Shown here: positions 35,396 to 44,897 of the stretch, one piece after another
Layout of the letters: every line of letters begins with the position of its first letter
Position numbering within the stretch: the first letter of the stretch is position 1
Source: Xenophilus sp. E41
GTDB lineage: Bacteria; Pseudomonadota; Gammaproteobacteria; Burkholderiales; Burkholderiaceae_C
DNA length: 64,000 nt
Direction of reading: 5' to 3'
Assembly (NCBI RefSeq): GCF_003671765.1
Contig: NZ_QPIB01000001.1
Coordinates: 248,001 to 312,000 of the forward strand
The notes under the pieces: generated by a model
Database searches by the model: none
Seen by the model: the letters and a program-made list of their open reading frames with translations, nothing else
What the model was told of the DNA's origin: nothing
Program-made: the position numbers and the translations under genes

Positions 35396-36840
35396 AGCTC
35401 GGGCTGCCGCGCCCCGTGAAGCTGGTGCTGCTGGCCATCCGCGACCTGATCGCCTCGGCCGGTCCGGTGGTGTTCATCGTCATCGGCGTGCTGGTGGCGG
35501 CCTACATCTGGCTCGACCCGCAGCCGCCGAAGAAGGTGTCGCTGGCCACGGGGCCGGCCGGCAGTGCGTATGCCGAGTTCGGCAAGCGCTATGCCGATGC
35601 GTTGAAGGCCAACGGCATCGAGGTGGAGCTCAAGCCCACCAGCGGCTCGCTCGACAACCTGCGACTGCTGCGCGAGGGCCAGGCCGACGTGGGATTCGTG
35701 CGCGGCGGCGCGGCCGACCCGGCGGCCGACGAGGAGGCCGGCCTCAGCTCGCTGGGCGCCCTGTTCTTCGAGCCGCTGTGGATCTTCTATCGCACCGATG
35801 CACTGCCCGTGCCCGCGCCCGATCCGAAGGCGCCGAAGCGGCGCCGCGGCGAGCCGCCGCCCGAACCGCCCACGCCCGCGCCCATCACCTCGCTGGCGCA
35901 GTTGGAAGGGCTGCGCGTGAACGTCGACAAGCCCGGCAGCGGCGTGCCGGAGATCATGGAGAAGATGTTCGCCGCCAACCGGCTCGACGCGTCGAAGCTC
36001 AAGCTCTCGCAGCTCGAACAGGCGCCCGCGACCGAGGCGCTGGAGGCCGGCCTGCTCGACGCCGTGGTGCTGGCCTCGGCACCGCAGTCGCCGCTGGTGC
36101 AGCGCCTGCTGCGCACGCCGGGCATCGCGCTGGTGGACCTGAGCCAGGTCGATGCGTACACGCGCATCTTTCCCTTCTTCTCGTCGGTGAGCCTGCCGCG
36201 CGGCATCGTGGACCTGGCCGGCGACGTGCCGACGCACGACGTGGCCATGCTCGCGGCGACCACCTCGCTGGTCACGCGCGAGGCCACGCACCCCGCGCTG
36301 CGCCAGCTCTTCGCGCAGGCGGCACAGACCATCCATGGCGGCGCGCACTGGTTCAACCGTGCGCGCGAGTTTCCCAACACCCGCACCAGCGAGCTGCCGG
36401 TGAGCGCCGAGGGCGACCGTGCCATCAACGGCACGCCGGCCTTCTGGCAGCGCTATTTGCCCTTCTGGGCCAGCAACCTCATCGAGCGCATGTGGCTGGT
36501 GATCGGCGGCCTGATCGTGCTGCTGCTGCCGCTGTCGCGGATCGTGCCGCCGCTCTACACCTTCCGCGTGCGGCGGCGCGTGTTCCGCTGGTACGCGCGG
36601 CTGCGCGAGATCGAGGCCAAGGTGGCCTCGGGCGAAGGCGATCGCAACGAGCTGCTCGACGAGCTGGACGAGCTCGACCGCGTCGCCAACCGGGTGACGG
36701 TGCCGCTGTCGTACGCCGAGGAGCTCTACGCGCTGCGCAACAACATCCACGCGGTGCGCAAGCGGCTGCTGGCGGCGCGGCCGGCAGGCACAGGCGTCGA
36801 TGCCCGAGTGGCAACGGCATCCGTGATCGCCCGATCCTAG
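35392..36840 (+). CDS. TAXI-family TRAP solute-binding protein, membrane-anchored
   Basis: A 482-residue protein with one N-terminal TM (VVFIVIGVLVAAYIWL), a periplasmic TAXI domain (LATGPAGSAYAEFGKRYADAL, SGSLDNLRLLREGQADVGFVRG) and a C-terminal TM (MWLVIGGLIVLLLPLSRIVPPLY) followed by a cytoplasmic helical tail. No TRAP permease is nearby. The anchored architecture is known in TAXI proteins without cognate permeases; role here is unclear. Coupled to the P1 peptidase gene. Confidence 0.88.
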   Translation: MKLGLPRPVKLVLLAIRDLIASAGPVVFIVIGVLVAAYIWLDPQPPKKVSLATGPAGSAYAEFGKRYADALKANGIEVELKPTSGSLDNLRLLREGQADVGFVRGGAADPAADEEAGLSSLGALFFEPLWIFYRTDALPVPAPDPKAPKRRRGEPPPEPPTPAPITSLAQLEGLRVNVDKPGSGVPEIMEKMFAANRLDASKLKLSQLEQAPATEALEAGLLDAVVLASAPQSPLVQRLLRTPGIALVDLSQVDAYTRIFPFFSSVSLPRGIVDLAGDVPTHDVAMLAATTSLVTREATHPALRQLFAQAAQTIHGGAHWFNRAREFPNTRTSELPVSAEGDRAINGTPAFWQRYLPFWASNLIERMWLVIGGLIVLLLPLSRIVPPLYTFRVRRRVFRWYARLREIEAKVASGEGDRNELLDELDELDRVANRVTVPLSYAEELYALRNNIHAVRKRLLAARPAGTGVDARVATASVIARS

Positions 36841-36866
36841 GCAGGCGCCGCCCCGGCGTGGCGCCC

Positions 36867-37151
36867 TCACCCGCCGCCCGGAGGGACGCGGATGCCCTCG
36901 GTGATGCGCCGCTCGGCGCGCTCCAGTGCGCACGCGGCCCCCTCGGCGATGTGGCGCAGCCGTCCCCCCATCGCCATCACGAGGCGCCGCAGGCCGGTCG
37001 CGCAAGTGGGCGCCGTCGTGGGCACCTGCGCGCCGGCGGCGTCGACCGGGAACACGCGGGACACCGGCAAGCGCTCAGTCGGTGAGGCGAGGCGCGCTGC
37101 CGCTGGCGATGCGCTGGCAGGCAAGGAGCGAGAAGGAAGGTCTGGTTGCAT
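36867..37151 (-). CDS. Possible small hypothetical protein, 94 aa
   Basis: An open frame of 94 residues filling most of the 384-bp gap before the LysR gene and divergent to it. It is rich in Ala, Arg and Pro with a helical C-terminal half. No ribosome site is obvious upstream of ATG 37151 and no domain is recognised. The plus-strand frame across the same region is also open. Treat as doubtful; the region may be non-coding. Confidence 0.35.
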   Translation of the reverse strand: MQPDLPSRSLPASASPAAARLASPTERLPVSRVFPVDAAGAQVPTTAPTCATGLRRLVMAMGGRLRHIAEGAACALERAERRITEGIRVPPGGG

Positions 37152-37190
37152 GGGACAGCCATGCTCTTGCGCGACCAGACTTCTGTAAAG

Positions 37191-37200
37191 TTGAATTCAA
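37191..37200. promoter_or_regulatory. Candidate palindromic operator upstream of lysR
   Basis: TTGAATTCAA is a perfect 10-bp palindrome 24 bp before the start of the LysR gene, in a short AT-rich patch. It could be an autoregulatory or promoter element. Confidence 0.35.
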
Positions 37201-37224
37201 TGACTTCCATCGTCACGATTTCTG

Positions 37225-38112
37225 ATGCGTAACCTCAATCTCGACCAAGTCCAGACGCTCGTCGCCATCGCGGACCTGGGCACCTTCGCCGCTGCGGCGC
37301 AGGCATTGCATCTCGCCCCGCCCACGGTGAGCCTGCACATCAAGGAACTGGAGTCGCGCATGTCGGCCGCGCTCGTCCTGCGGGGCCGGCGGCATGCCGC
37401 GTTGACGCCGGCCGGCGAGGCGCTGGTCGAGGAAGGACGCAAGCTCCTGTCCGCCGGGGACGAGCTCGTGGACCGGGTGCAACGCCGCGCAAGCGGGCGT
37501 GAGGCTCGGGTGAGGATCGGGGTGTCGGCGGGCGTCAGCACGCGCCTGCTGCCCTTGATGCTCGAGTCGCTGGCGCAACGGCACGCCGGTGTGGAGGTCA
37601 AGCTGGAAGCGGTGGGCTCGGCCGAATCCATGCTGCGGCTGCAGGCCGGCTCGCTGGACATCGCCATCGTGGCCAGCCCCCAGCCTGCCACGGCCCAGGT
37701 CCGGGTGGTCCCATGGCGCAACGATCCGATGGTCGCATTGCTCCCGGCCTCATGGGACGCGCCCCAGGACGTCACGCCCGAGTGGCTGGCCAGCCGCCGC
37801 TGGGCGTCTTTCGGGCCGGCCACGCAGATGCACGGCCTCGTCGCCGCCTGGTTCGGGCAGGCAGGCTTCCACCCGCGGCCCTTCCTGACGATGAGCTACC
37901 CGGGCGCCCTCAAGAGCCTGGCCCTGGCCAGCCAGAGTGCCGCCATCCTGCCGCTCGAAGAGGTGGCCGAGCACCAGGACACGCCCGGCGTGCAGGTCCG
38001 CCATCTCTCCCCGCCGCTGATGCGCCCCATGGCCGTGGCCTCCCGCGCATCGCCGGCAGCAGGCTCGGCCGTGTCCAGCGTGTTGGCCGTGCTGGCCGAG
38101 TTCGCCGACTGA
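37225..38112 (+). CDS. LysR-family regulator
   Basis: A 295-residue LysR regulator. The winged helix is LDQVQTLVAIADLGTFAAAAQALHLAPPTVSLHIKELESRM, followed by VRIGVSAGVSTRLLPLMLESL and the effector domain. It has no obvious divergent target apart from the doubtful small ORF, so its regulon is unclear. Confidence 0.9.
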   Translation: MRNLNLDQVQTLVAIADLGTFAAAAQALHLAPPTVSLHIKELESRMSAALVLRGRRHAALTPAGEALVEEGRKLLSAGDELVDRVQRRASGREARVRIGVSAGVSTRLLPLMLESLAQRHAGVEVKLEAVGSAESMLRLQAGSLDIAIVASPQPATAQVRVVPWRNDPMVALLPASWDAPQDVTPEWLASRRWASFGPATQMHGLVAAWFGQAGFHPRPFLTMSYPGALKSLALASQSAAILPLEEVAEHQDTPGVQVRHLSPPLMRPMAVASRASPAAGSAVSSVLAVLAEFAD

Positions 38113-38136
38113 CAACAAGGGGCGAATACGTCTGCA

Positions 38137-38177
38137 GCGCCCGTCCTGCCTGCGCGCGCCGCTACGAAATCGATAGC
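38137..38177 (-). repeat. 41-bp double-hairpin repeat, copy C (inverted)
   Basis: On the minus strand: GCTAT-N7-GTAGC (38161-38177), 5 nt, then a degenerate arm and CGGGCGC (38137-38143). Length and geometry match copies B and D exactly. It lies in the convergent gap between the LysR and sugar dehydrogenase genes. Confidence 0.75.
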
Positions 38178-38197
38178 AAACGGGAAAAGTACGCGGC

Positions 38198-39508
38198 TCA
38201 GCGCTCCAGCCGCAGCAGCTTGCCGTTGGCGCCATCGGTGAGCAGGTACAGCCAGCCGTCCGGGCCCTGGCGCACGTCGCGGATGCGCTCGCCGCGCCCG
38301 GCCAGCAGGCGCTCGCGCGCAACCACCGCGCTGCCGCTGAGCGTGAGGCGCCACAGGGCCGCGCCGGCCAGCGCGCCGCTGAACAGGCTGCCCTGCCACT
38401 CCGGCATCTTGTCGCCGGTGTAGAAGGCCAGCCCGCTGGGCGCGATCGACGACTTCTGGGTGCCCGGCGTCCAGGCCGAGCCGTCGATCGTCTCCCAGTA
38501 GGTGGCGGGCTGCTCCATGCCCGCCTTGGCCGTGCCCTCGCCGATCTGCGTGGTCGTGCCGTACTCCTGGCCCCAGCTGATGACGGGCCAGCCGTAGTTC
38601 AGGCCCGGCAGCGTGCGGTTGACCTCGTCGCCGCCCTGCGGCCCGTGCTCGCTGGTCCACAGTTCGCCGGTGGTCGGATGCAGCGTCGCGCCCTGCGGGT
38701 TGCGGTGGCCGTAGCTCCAGAATTCGGGCTGTGCGCCGGCCACGCTCCACGTGGGGTTGCCGGGCGCAGGCGCACCGTCGGTGGTGATGCGCGCCACCTT
38801 GCCGTTGCCGCGCGTGAGGTCCTGCGCGAAGCCGCGCTGGCTGTCGATCTGGCGCTCGCCCATCGTCACGAAGAGCGCGCCGCCGCGGTCGAACACCAGG
38901 CGCGAGCCATAGTGGCCGCTGCTGCCCGTGACCTTCGGCGTCTGCCGGTAGATGACGGTGACGTTGGACAGGGTGCGCGTGGCCAGGTCGATTTCCGCCC
39001 GCCCGACCGCGGTGCCGTTGGCGCCGCTGCCGTCGCGCTCGGAGAAGCTGAAATAGATGCGCCGGTTGCTGGCGAAGGCCGGGTCGAGCGCGACATCGAG
39101 CAGGCCGCCCTGCCCGCCCGTGTCGACGGCGGGCACGCAGCACACCGCGTCGGACCCGCCGTTGACCGCGCTGCCGTCTGCATTGCGCAGGCGCAGCTGG
39201 CCGCCGCGCTGGGTGACGAGCATGCGGCCATCGGGCAGGAAGGCCAGGCTCCACGGGTTGACCAGATCGGTGGCCAGCTCGACCACCTTGAGGGGACCGG
39301 GCGCGGGCGCGGGCGCGGGCGCAGGTGCCGGAGCGGGTGCCGGCGACGGTGCGGGCGCGGGTGAGGGCGCAGGGCTTGGTGCCGGTGCCGGCGCGCCTGG
39401 CAGCGCCGCGATCGGAAACCCGCCGCCGCCGCCTCCGCCCCCGCCGCCGCAACCGGCGACCAGCAGGACGAGGCTCCAGCCCCAGGGACGCGCAGCGGCA
39501 AGGGTCAT
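38198..39508 (-). CDS. PQQ-dependent sugar dehydrogenase family lipoprotein
   Basis: A 436-residue lipoprotein. Lipobox LVAGC is followed by poly-Gly and an Ala-Pro repeat linker (residues 38-72). The beta-propeller of the soluble glucose dehydrogenase/Aldose sugar dehydrogenase family follows: LVNPWSLAFLPDGRMLVTQRGGQ, SGHYGSRLVFDRGGALFVTMGER, EFWSYGHRNPQG and EVNRTLPGLNYGWP. It would oxidise aldoses in the periplasm. Start ATG 39508 has GGAGA upstream. Confidence 0.9.
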   Translation of the reverse strand: MTLAAARPWGWSLVLLVAGCGGGGGGGGGGFPIAALPGAPAPAPSPAPSPAPAPSPAPAPAPAPAPAPAPGPLKVVELATDLVNPWSLAFLPDGRMLVTQRGGQLRLRNADGSAVNGGSDAVCCVPAVDTGGQGGLLDVALDPAFASNRRIYFSFSERDGSGANGTAVGRAEIDLATRTLSNVTVIYRQTPKVTGSSGHYGSRLVFDRGGALFVTMGERQIDSQRGFAQDLTRGNGKVARITTDGAPAPGNPTWSVAGAQPEFWSYGHRNPQGATLHPTTGELWTSEHGPQGGDEVNRTLPGLNYGWPVISWGQEYGTTTQIGEGTAKAGMEQPATYWETIDGSAWTPGTQKSSIAPSGLAFYTGDKMPEWQGSLFSGALAGAALWRLTLSGSAVVARERLLAGRGERIRDVRQGPDGWLYLLTDGANGKLLRLER

Positions 39509-39619
39509 GCGGTTCTCCGTCGTAGATCGGCTGCAGTGTGTGCGCGGCGCCCTTCGCTGCCAAGGGCGAGGCCGCAACTCGCGGCGCTGTCCTGCACGGC
39601 CGCCAGCACGGGTCGCGGC

Positions 39620-39651
39620 CAAAGAAAAAAGGCCCGTCGTCGACGGGCCTT
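39620..39651 (-). terminator. Intrinsic terminator after ettA
   Basis: An 11-bp perfect stem (39629-39639 with 39641-39651) followed on the minus strand by a T-rich run ending near 39620. It ends the EttA transcript. Confidence 0.85.
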
Positions 39652-39680
39652 GCACGGGCAGCGCGCGGTGCGCGGCTTGC

Positions 39681-41342
<1,662 letters not shown>

Positions 41343-41381
41343 GTGTTTTCCAGGTTTCGAAGGATTCGATACGGCGCGATC

Positions 41382-41807
41382 TCAGGCGCCGGCGCCGGCC
41401 ATCAGGTCGACGAAGGGTTTGCGAGCCTTCCAACGGTAGGCGCCGAAGTCGCGCTTGTCGGTGGTGAGGATGCGGCCGTGGTTCAGGTGTTCGGCCAGCA
41501 GCAAGAGCGATGCGTCGGCCAGGTCCATCGGCAGTTTGCGGTATTGGGCCATGAGTTGCGCCATGCGCTGGCCGGCCGCCTGCGGGATGTCCCAGACGTG
41601 GATGCTACCCTCCCCGACCTCCGCCACGAAAGCGGTGGCGGCATCCTGGCCCAGGCGGGCCTGCAGAAGGTAGGTGGTTTCGGTGACCACGGGCCAGGTG
41701 GTGATCCAGCCTTCGGCCACGCTGGGCAGGAAGCCGACGGCACGCGCGTGGTGGGCATCCGAGGCGTCGAGGCAGGCGTAGAAGAAGCCCGAATCCACGA
41801 TGATCAA
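41382..41807 (-). CDS. PIN-domain toxin (VapC-like)
   Basis: A 141-residue PIN-domain RNase. Catalytic acidic residues are visible as D5 (IIVDSGFF), E43 (VVTETTYLL), D95/D98 (MDLADASLL) and D117 (ILTTDKRDF). It starts with TTG at 41807, which overlaps the antitoxin stop as TTGA. The rare start codon fits a toxin kept below its antitoxin level. Confidence 0.9.
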   Translation of the reverse strand: MIIVDSGFFYACLDASDAHHARAVGFLPSVAEGWITTWPVVTETTYLLQARLGQDAATAFVAEVGEGSIHVWDIPQAAGQRMAQLMAQYRKLPMDLADASLLLLAEHLNHGRILTTDKRDFGAYRWKARKPFVDLMAGAGA

Positions 41808-42088
41808 GGCGCCACCTTGCGCGCCAGGTGCTCGGCCACGACCTCCTTGACCCGTGCCGAGGTGTCTGCCCGGCCGCTGCGGTAGCGGCCCACCAGGGGC
41901 GCGAGGTGGCGCAGCACGGGCGCCTGTTGCGCACGTTGGGCCTGGTAGTAGTGCGCCAGACTGGCGCGCACGACCTCGCTGACACCCAGGCCGGTGGTCG
42001 CCGTCAGGTACTCCAGCTGCGCGGTGGCGTGGGCATCGAGCCGCGCATTGATGCGCGATTCGGTGGCCGAAGCGGGGGAGTTCTTCAT
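41804..42088 (-). CDS. Ribbon-helix-helix antitoxin
   Basis: A 94-residue protein with a probable RHH/CopG-type DNA-binding domain (SRINARLDAHATAQLEYLTATTGLGVSEVVRASLAHYY), overlapping the PIN toxin by 4 nt. ATG 42088 is used; ATG 42097 adds three codons. The C-terminal half would neutralise the toxin. A palindrome lies at its start, consistent with autoregulation. Confidence 0.85.
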   Translation of the reverse strand: MKNSPASATESRINARLDAHATAQLEYLTATTGLGVSEVVRASLAHYYQAQRAQQAPVLRHLAPLVGRYRSGRADTSARVKEVVAEHLARKVAP

Positions 42089-42095
42089 GTATGCC

Positions 42096-42108
42096 ATTGT
42101 ATGACAAT
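42096..42108. promoter_or_regulatory. Inverted repeat at toxin-antitoxin promoter
   Basis: ATTGT-ATG-ACAAT, a perfect 5-bp inverted repeat at the antitoxin start, in a short AT-rich patch. Likely the autoregulatory operator of the RHH antitoxin. Beyond it, to 42342, is a roughly 235-bp leader for the helicase gene with no other clear signal. Confidence 0.5.
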
Positions 42109-42342
42109 TGCGTCTGACGAGCTTGCCGCCCCGCCGGTGGCCGATCGTGCGACAATCGCGACGTTGCCGGGCGCAGTTACCCGCAACACCGGCTTCCTGC
42201 CGGGGACGACGGAAACCCTTCCTGGCTCCCACTCTCCCTCGATTGCATCAGCCTTTGACTGGCCCGGCCGCTCCCAGCGAGCGCACCGCGGCAGGCCGAT
42301 ACCCAAAGAACACCGCGCCGTGCAAGGCGCTCTTTCATCTCA

Positions 42343-44094
42343 ATGAACTTCGACGAACTGAAGCTGGCTCCGGCCATCCTCAAGGCCGTGCGCGAGCAGG
42401 GCTACGAAACCCCCACCCCCATCCAGGCCCAGGCGATTCCCGCCGTGCTCGAGGGCCATGACCTCCTCGCCGGCGCCCAGACCGGCACCGGCAAGACCGC
42501 CGCCTTCACCCTGCCCCTGCTGCACAAGCTGTCCAAGGGCGAGGGCAGGACCAACAAGTTCGGCAAGGACGGCATCGCCGCCCTGGTGCTGACGCCCACG
42601 CGCGAACTTGCCGCCCAGGTCGAGGAATCCGTGCGCACCTACGGCAAGTACCTGCCCCTGTCGTCCACCGTCATCTTCGGCGGCGTGGGCATGAACCCGC
42701 AGATCGACCGCATCAAGAAGGGCGTGGACATCCTGGTGGCCACCCCCGGCCGCCTGCTCGACCTGCAGCAGCAGGGCAACCTGGACCTCTCCACCGTCGA
42801 GATCCTGGTGCTGGACGAAGCCGACCGCATGCTGGACATGGGCTTCATCCACGACGTGAAGAAGATCCTGGCCCTGCTGCCCGACGACAAGCAGAGCCTG
42901 CTGTTCTCGGCCACCTTCAGCGACGAGATCCGCGACCTGGCCAACGGCCTGTTGCGCAACCCGCAGAGCATCCAGGTCACGCCGCGCAACACCACCGTAC
43001 AGCGCATCACGCAGGTGGTGCACCCGGTGGGCCGCGCGAAGAAGAAGCAGCTGCTGGCGCACATCATCCAGGAGCACGACTGGAGCCAGGTGCTGGTGTT
43101 CACCCGCACCAAGTTCGGCGCCAACCACGTGGCCGAGTTCCTGGCCAAGAACGGCGTCACCGCGATGGCGCTGCACGGCAACAAGAGCCAGAGCGCCCGC
43201 ACCCAGGCGCTGGCCGGCTTCAAGAGCGGCGAGATCCGCGCCCTGGTGGCGACCGACATCGCCGCCCGCGGCATCGACATCGACGACCTGCCGCACGTGG
43301 TGAACTACGAGATCCCCAACGTGCCCGAGGACTACGTCCACCGCATCGGCCGCACGGGCCGTGCCGGCAAGGAAGGCCAGGCGGTGAGCCTGGTCTGCCT
43401 GGACGAGGAAGGCTTCATGCAGGAGATCGAGCGCTTCACCAAGCAGCAGATCCCCTCGCAGGTCATCGAGGGCTTCGGCCCCGACGAGGGCGAGATCGCC
43501 GAGCCGATCGCCATGGGTCGCCAGACCCTGTGGGGCGGCGCCGGCCGCCCGCCGAGCCGCGACGTCATGGCGGCTGCCGCCAAGGCCGCGCGCCAGGAAA
43601 TGATGACCCGCATCCGCGAGAACAAGGCCGGCCAGGCGCCTCGTAAGGCCAATGGCGGTGGCAACAACAACGGTGGCGGCAACAACAACGGCGGCAACCG
43701 TGGCCAGGGCGGCCAGCGCCCGCCGCGCGACGCCCAGCGTGACGGCCAGCCGCCGCGCCAGCATGCGCCCAAGCGCCACCACCCGAATCCCGCCCAGCCG
43801 CATGCGCTGTACGAGGACCGCCCCGAGCGCCAGCCCAAGCACTACGGCAATTCCACCAGCCCCTCGCACGCCGACATGGTGGCGCACCGGCGTGCCGACA
43901 GCGTTGGCGGTGCTGCCGGCCAACCCGATCCGCTGCGCACCAGCGTCGACAGCTATGGCGGCGGCAAGCGCCGCGGCGGCGGTGGCTACGGCGGAGGCGG
44001 CAGCAACTACGGCGGCGGCGGTGGCAAGCGCCGCGGCGGTGGCGGTGGTGGCGGCAACTACGGCGGCGGTGGCGGCCGCCGCGGCGGCTATTGA
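42343..44094 (+). CDS. DEAD-box ATP-dependent RNA helicase (RhlE type)
   Basis: A 583-residue helicase. The motifs in order are TPIQAQAIP (Q), AQTGTGKT (I), PTREL (Ia), [13 protein letters not shown] (II), FSATFS (III), [20 protein letters not shown] (V) and [10 protein letters not shown] (VI). The C-terminal tail is a basic Gly/Asn/Arg-rich tract with GGGNNNGGG and repeated [12 protein letters not shown] units, typical of RhlE RNA binding. It is preceded by a leader of about 235 nt, suggesting post-transcriptional control as in cold-shock helicases; that is inference. Confidence 0.95.
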   Translation: MNFDELKLAPAILKAVREQGYETPTPIQAQAIPAVLEGHDLLAGAQTGTGKTAAFTLPLLHKLSKGEGRTNKFGKDGIAALVLTPTRELAAQVEESVRTYGKYLPLSSTVIFGGVGMNPQIDRIKKGVDILVATPGRLLDLQQQGNLDLSTVEILVLDEADRMLDMGFIHDVKKILALLPDDKQSLLFSATFSDEIRDLANGLLRNPQSIQVTPRNTTVQRITQVVHPVGRAKKKQLLAHIIQEHDWSQVLVFTRTKFGANHVAEFLAKNGVTAMALHGNKSQSARTQALAGFKSGEIRALVATDIAARGIDIDDLPHVVNYEIPNVPEDYVHRIGRTGRAGKEGQAVSLVCLDEEGFMQEIERFTKQQIPSQVIEGFGPDEGEIAEPIAMGRQTLWGGAGRPPSRDVMAAAAKAARQEMMTRIRENKAGQAPRKANGGGNNNGGGNNNGGNRGQGGQRPPRDAQRDGQPPRQHAPKRHHPNPAQPHALYEDRPERQPKHYGNSTSPSHADMVAHRRADSVGGAAGQPDPLRTSVDSYGGGKRRGGGGYGGGGSNYGGGGGKRRGGGGGGGNYGGGGGRRGGY

Positions 44095-44121
44095 GCACGA
44101 CGCGCACCGCGTCCAGATACG

Positions 44122-44150
44122 GGCCATGTCCTTCGGGGCATGGCCTTTTT
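44122..44150 (+). terminator. Intrinsic terminator after the helicase gene
   Basis: A 10-bp stem (44122-44131 with 44136-44145, one G-T pair) with a TTCG tetraloop followed by five Ts. Confidence 0.88.
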
Positions 44151-44161
44151 CTTGGCTGCGC

Positions 44162-44607
44162 TCAGCGGTCCAAGTCGCGCACCAGGCCCTTCATCTGGTC
44201 GATTTCCTTGCGCTGCGTGGCGATGATGCCGTCGGCCAGGCGCCGCACGCGCGGGTCGGACAGATGGGCCCGCTCGCTGGTGAGTATGGCGATCGAATGG
44301 TGCGGGATCATGCCCTTCATCCACGCCACGTCGGCGATGGTGGCCTGGCTGCGCACCAGCCACAGGGCCAGCGCGAACACCACGGCGCTGCCGGCCAGGA
44401 TCGCGACGTTGACACCGCGCCTCGGATGCATGTGCCACATGAAGCCCATCATCACGAAGGCCATGGCGGCGCCCATCAGCAGGGCATGTAGGCGCGGGTC
44501 TCGCTGAAGAAGACATGGTCGATCGAATAGGTGTTCAGATACATGAGCCCGAACATCAGAACGGTCGAGCAAGCGGTCATGGCGGCAAAGCGGGCATAGG
44601 CGGGCAT
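44162..44607 (-). pseudogene. DUF305 membrane protein gene, frameshifted
   Basis: Two adjacent frames together encode one DUF305-family protein. From ATG 44607 the frame reads MPAYARFAAMTAC, then LMFGLMYLNTYSIDHVFFS and ETRAYM before hitting a stop (PC-stop). The other frame continues ALLMGAAMAFVMMGFMWHMH, VAILAGSAVVFALALWLV and MIPHHSIAILTSERAHLSD to the stop at 44162. Insertion of one base near 44484-44486 (a missing G on the minus strand, before CCCTG) restores a continuous protein of about 148 residues with three TM segments. Either a real 1-nt deletion or a sequencing error. Confidence 0.85.
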
Positions 44608-44897
44608 GGCTTCATCCGGGAGAGACAGTGATCCGTGACTTGTAGACCTGTCTGCTGCACCACGACGTAGGACGCCCCTTGCGACGTCGTGGCTTCGACG
44701 CCGACACCGAGGTTGGCGACCGGACGATCGCTCCTACAGAACGCGCGCTGCCGGCCTACTGCAATCGCGCGGCGCCTGCCTAGTGTCGATCCAACGCCCT
44801 TGGAGCGCATCATGCATCGACACGCCACTCCCATTGCTCGCGGTTGCATAGCGCCGCGCGCGGAGGTCGCGCACGCGATCGTGCGCCGCCCCCGGCC
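44608..44897. other. Intergenic region with a 9-bp stem-loop
   Basis: A 290-bp divergent gap. It contains an inverted repeat at 44660-44668 and 44684-44692 (CCACGACGT with ACGTCGTGG) without a T-run, so it is a structure or operator rather than a terminator. The frame of the TPP gene extends back to 44844 but has no ribosome site there. No clear promoter. Confidence 0.4.

Noticed and set aside
36892-37188. Plus-strand frame in the gap before the LysR gene
   Set aside because: Ser/Arg/Ala-rich with no ribosome site and no domain. The minus-strand alternative is kept only at low confidence.
43640-44094. Glycine codon tandem tract as a DNA repeat element
   Set aside because: It encodes the Gly/Arg/Asn-rich RNA-binding tail normal for RhlE-type helicases and has no independent repeat structure.
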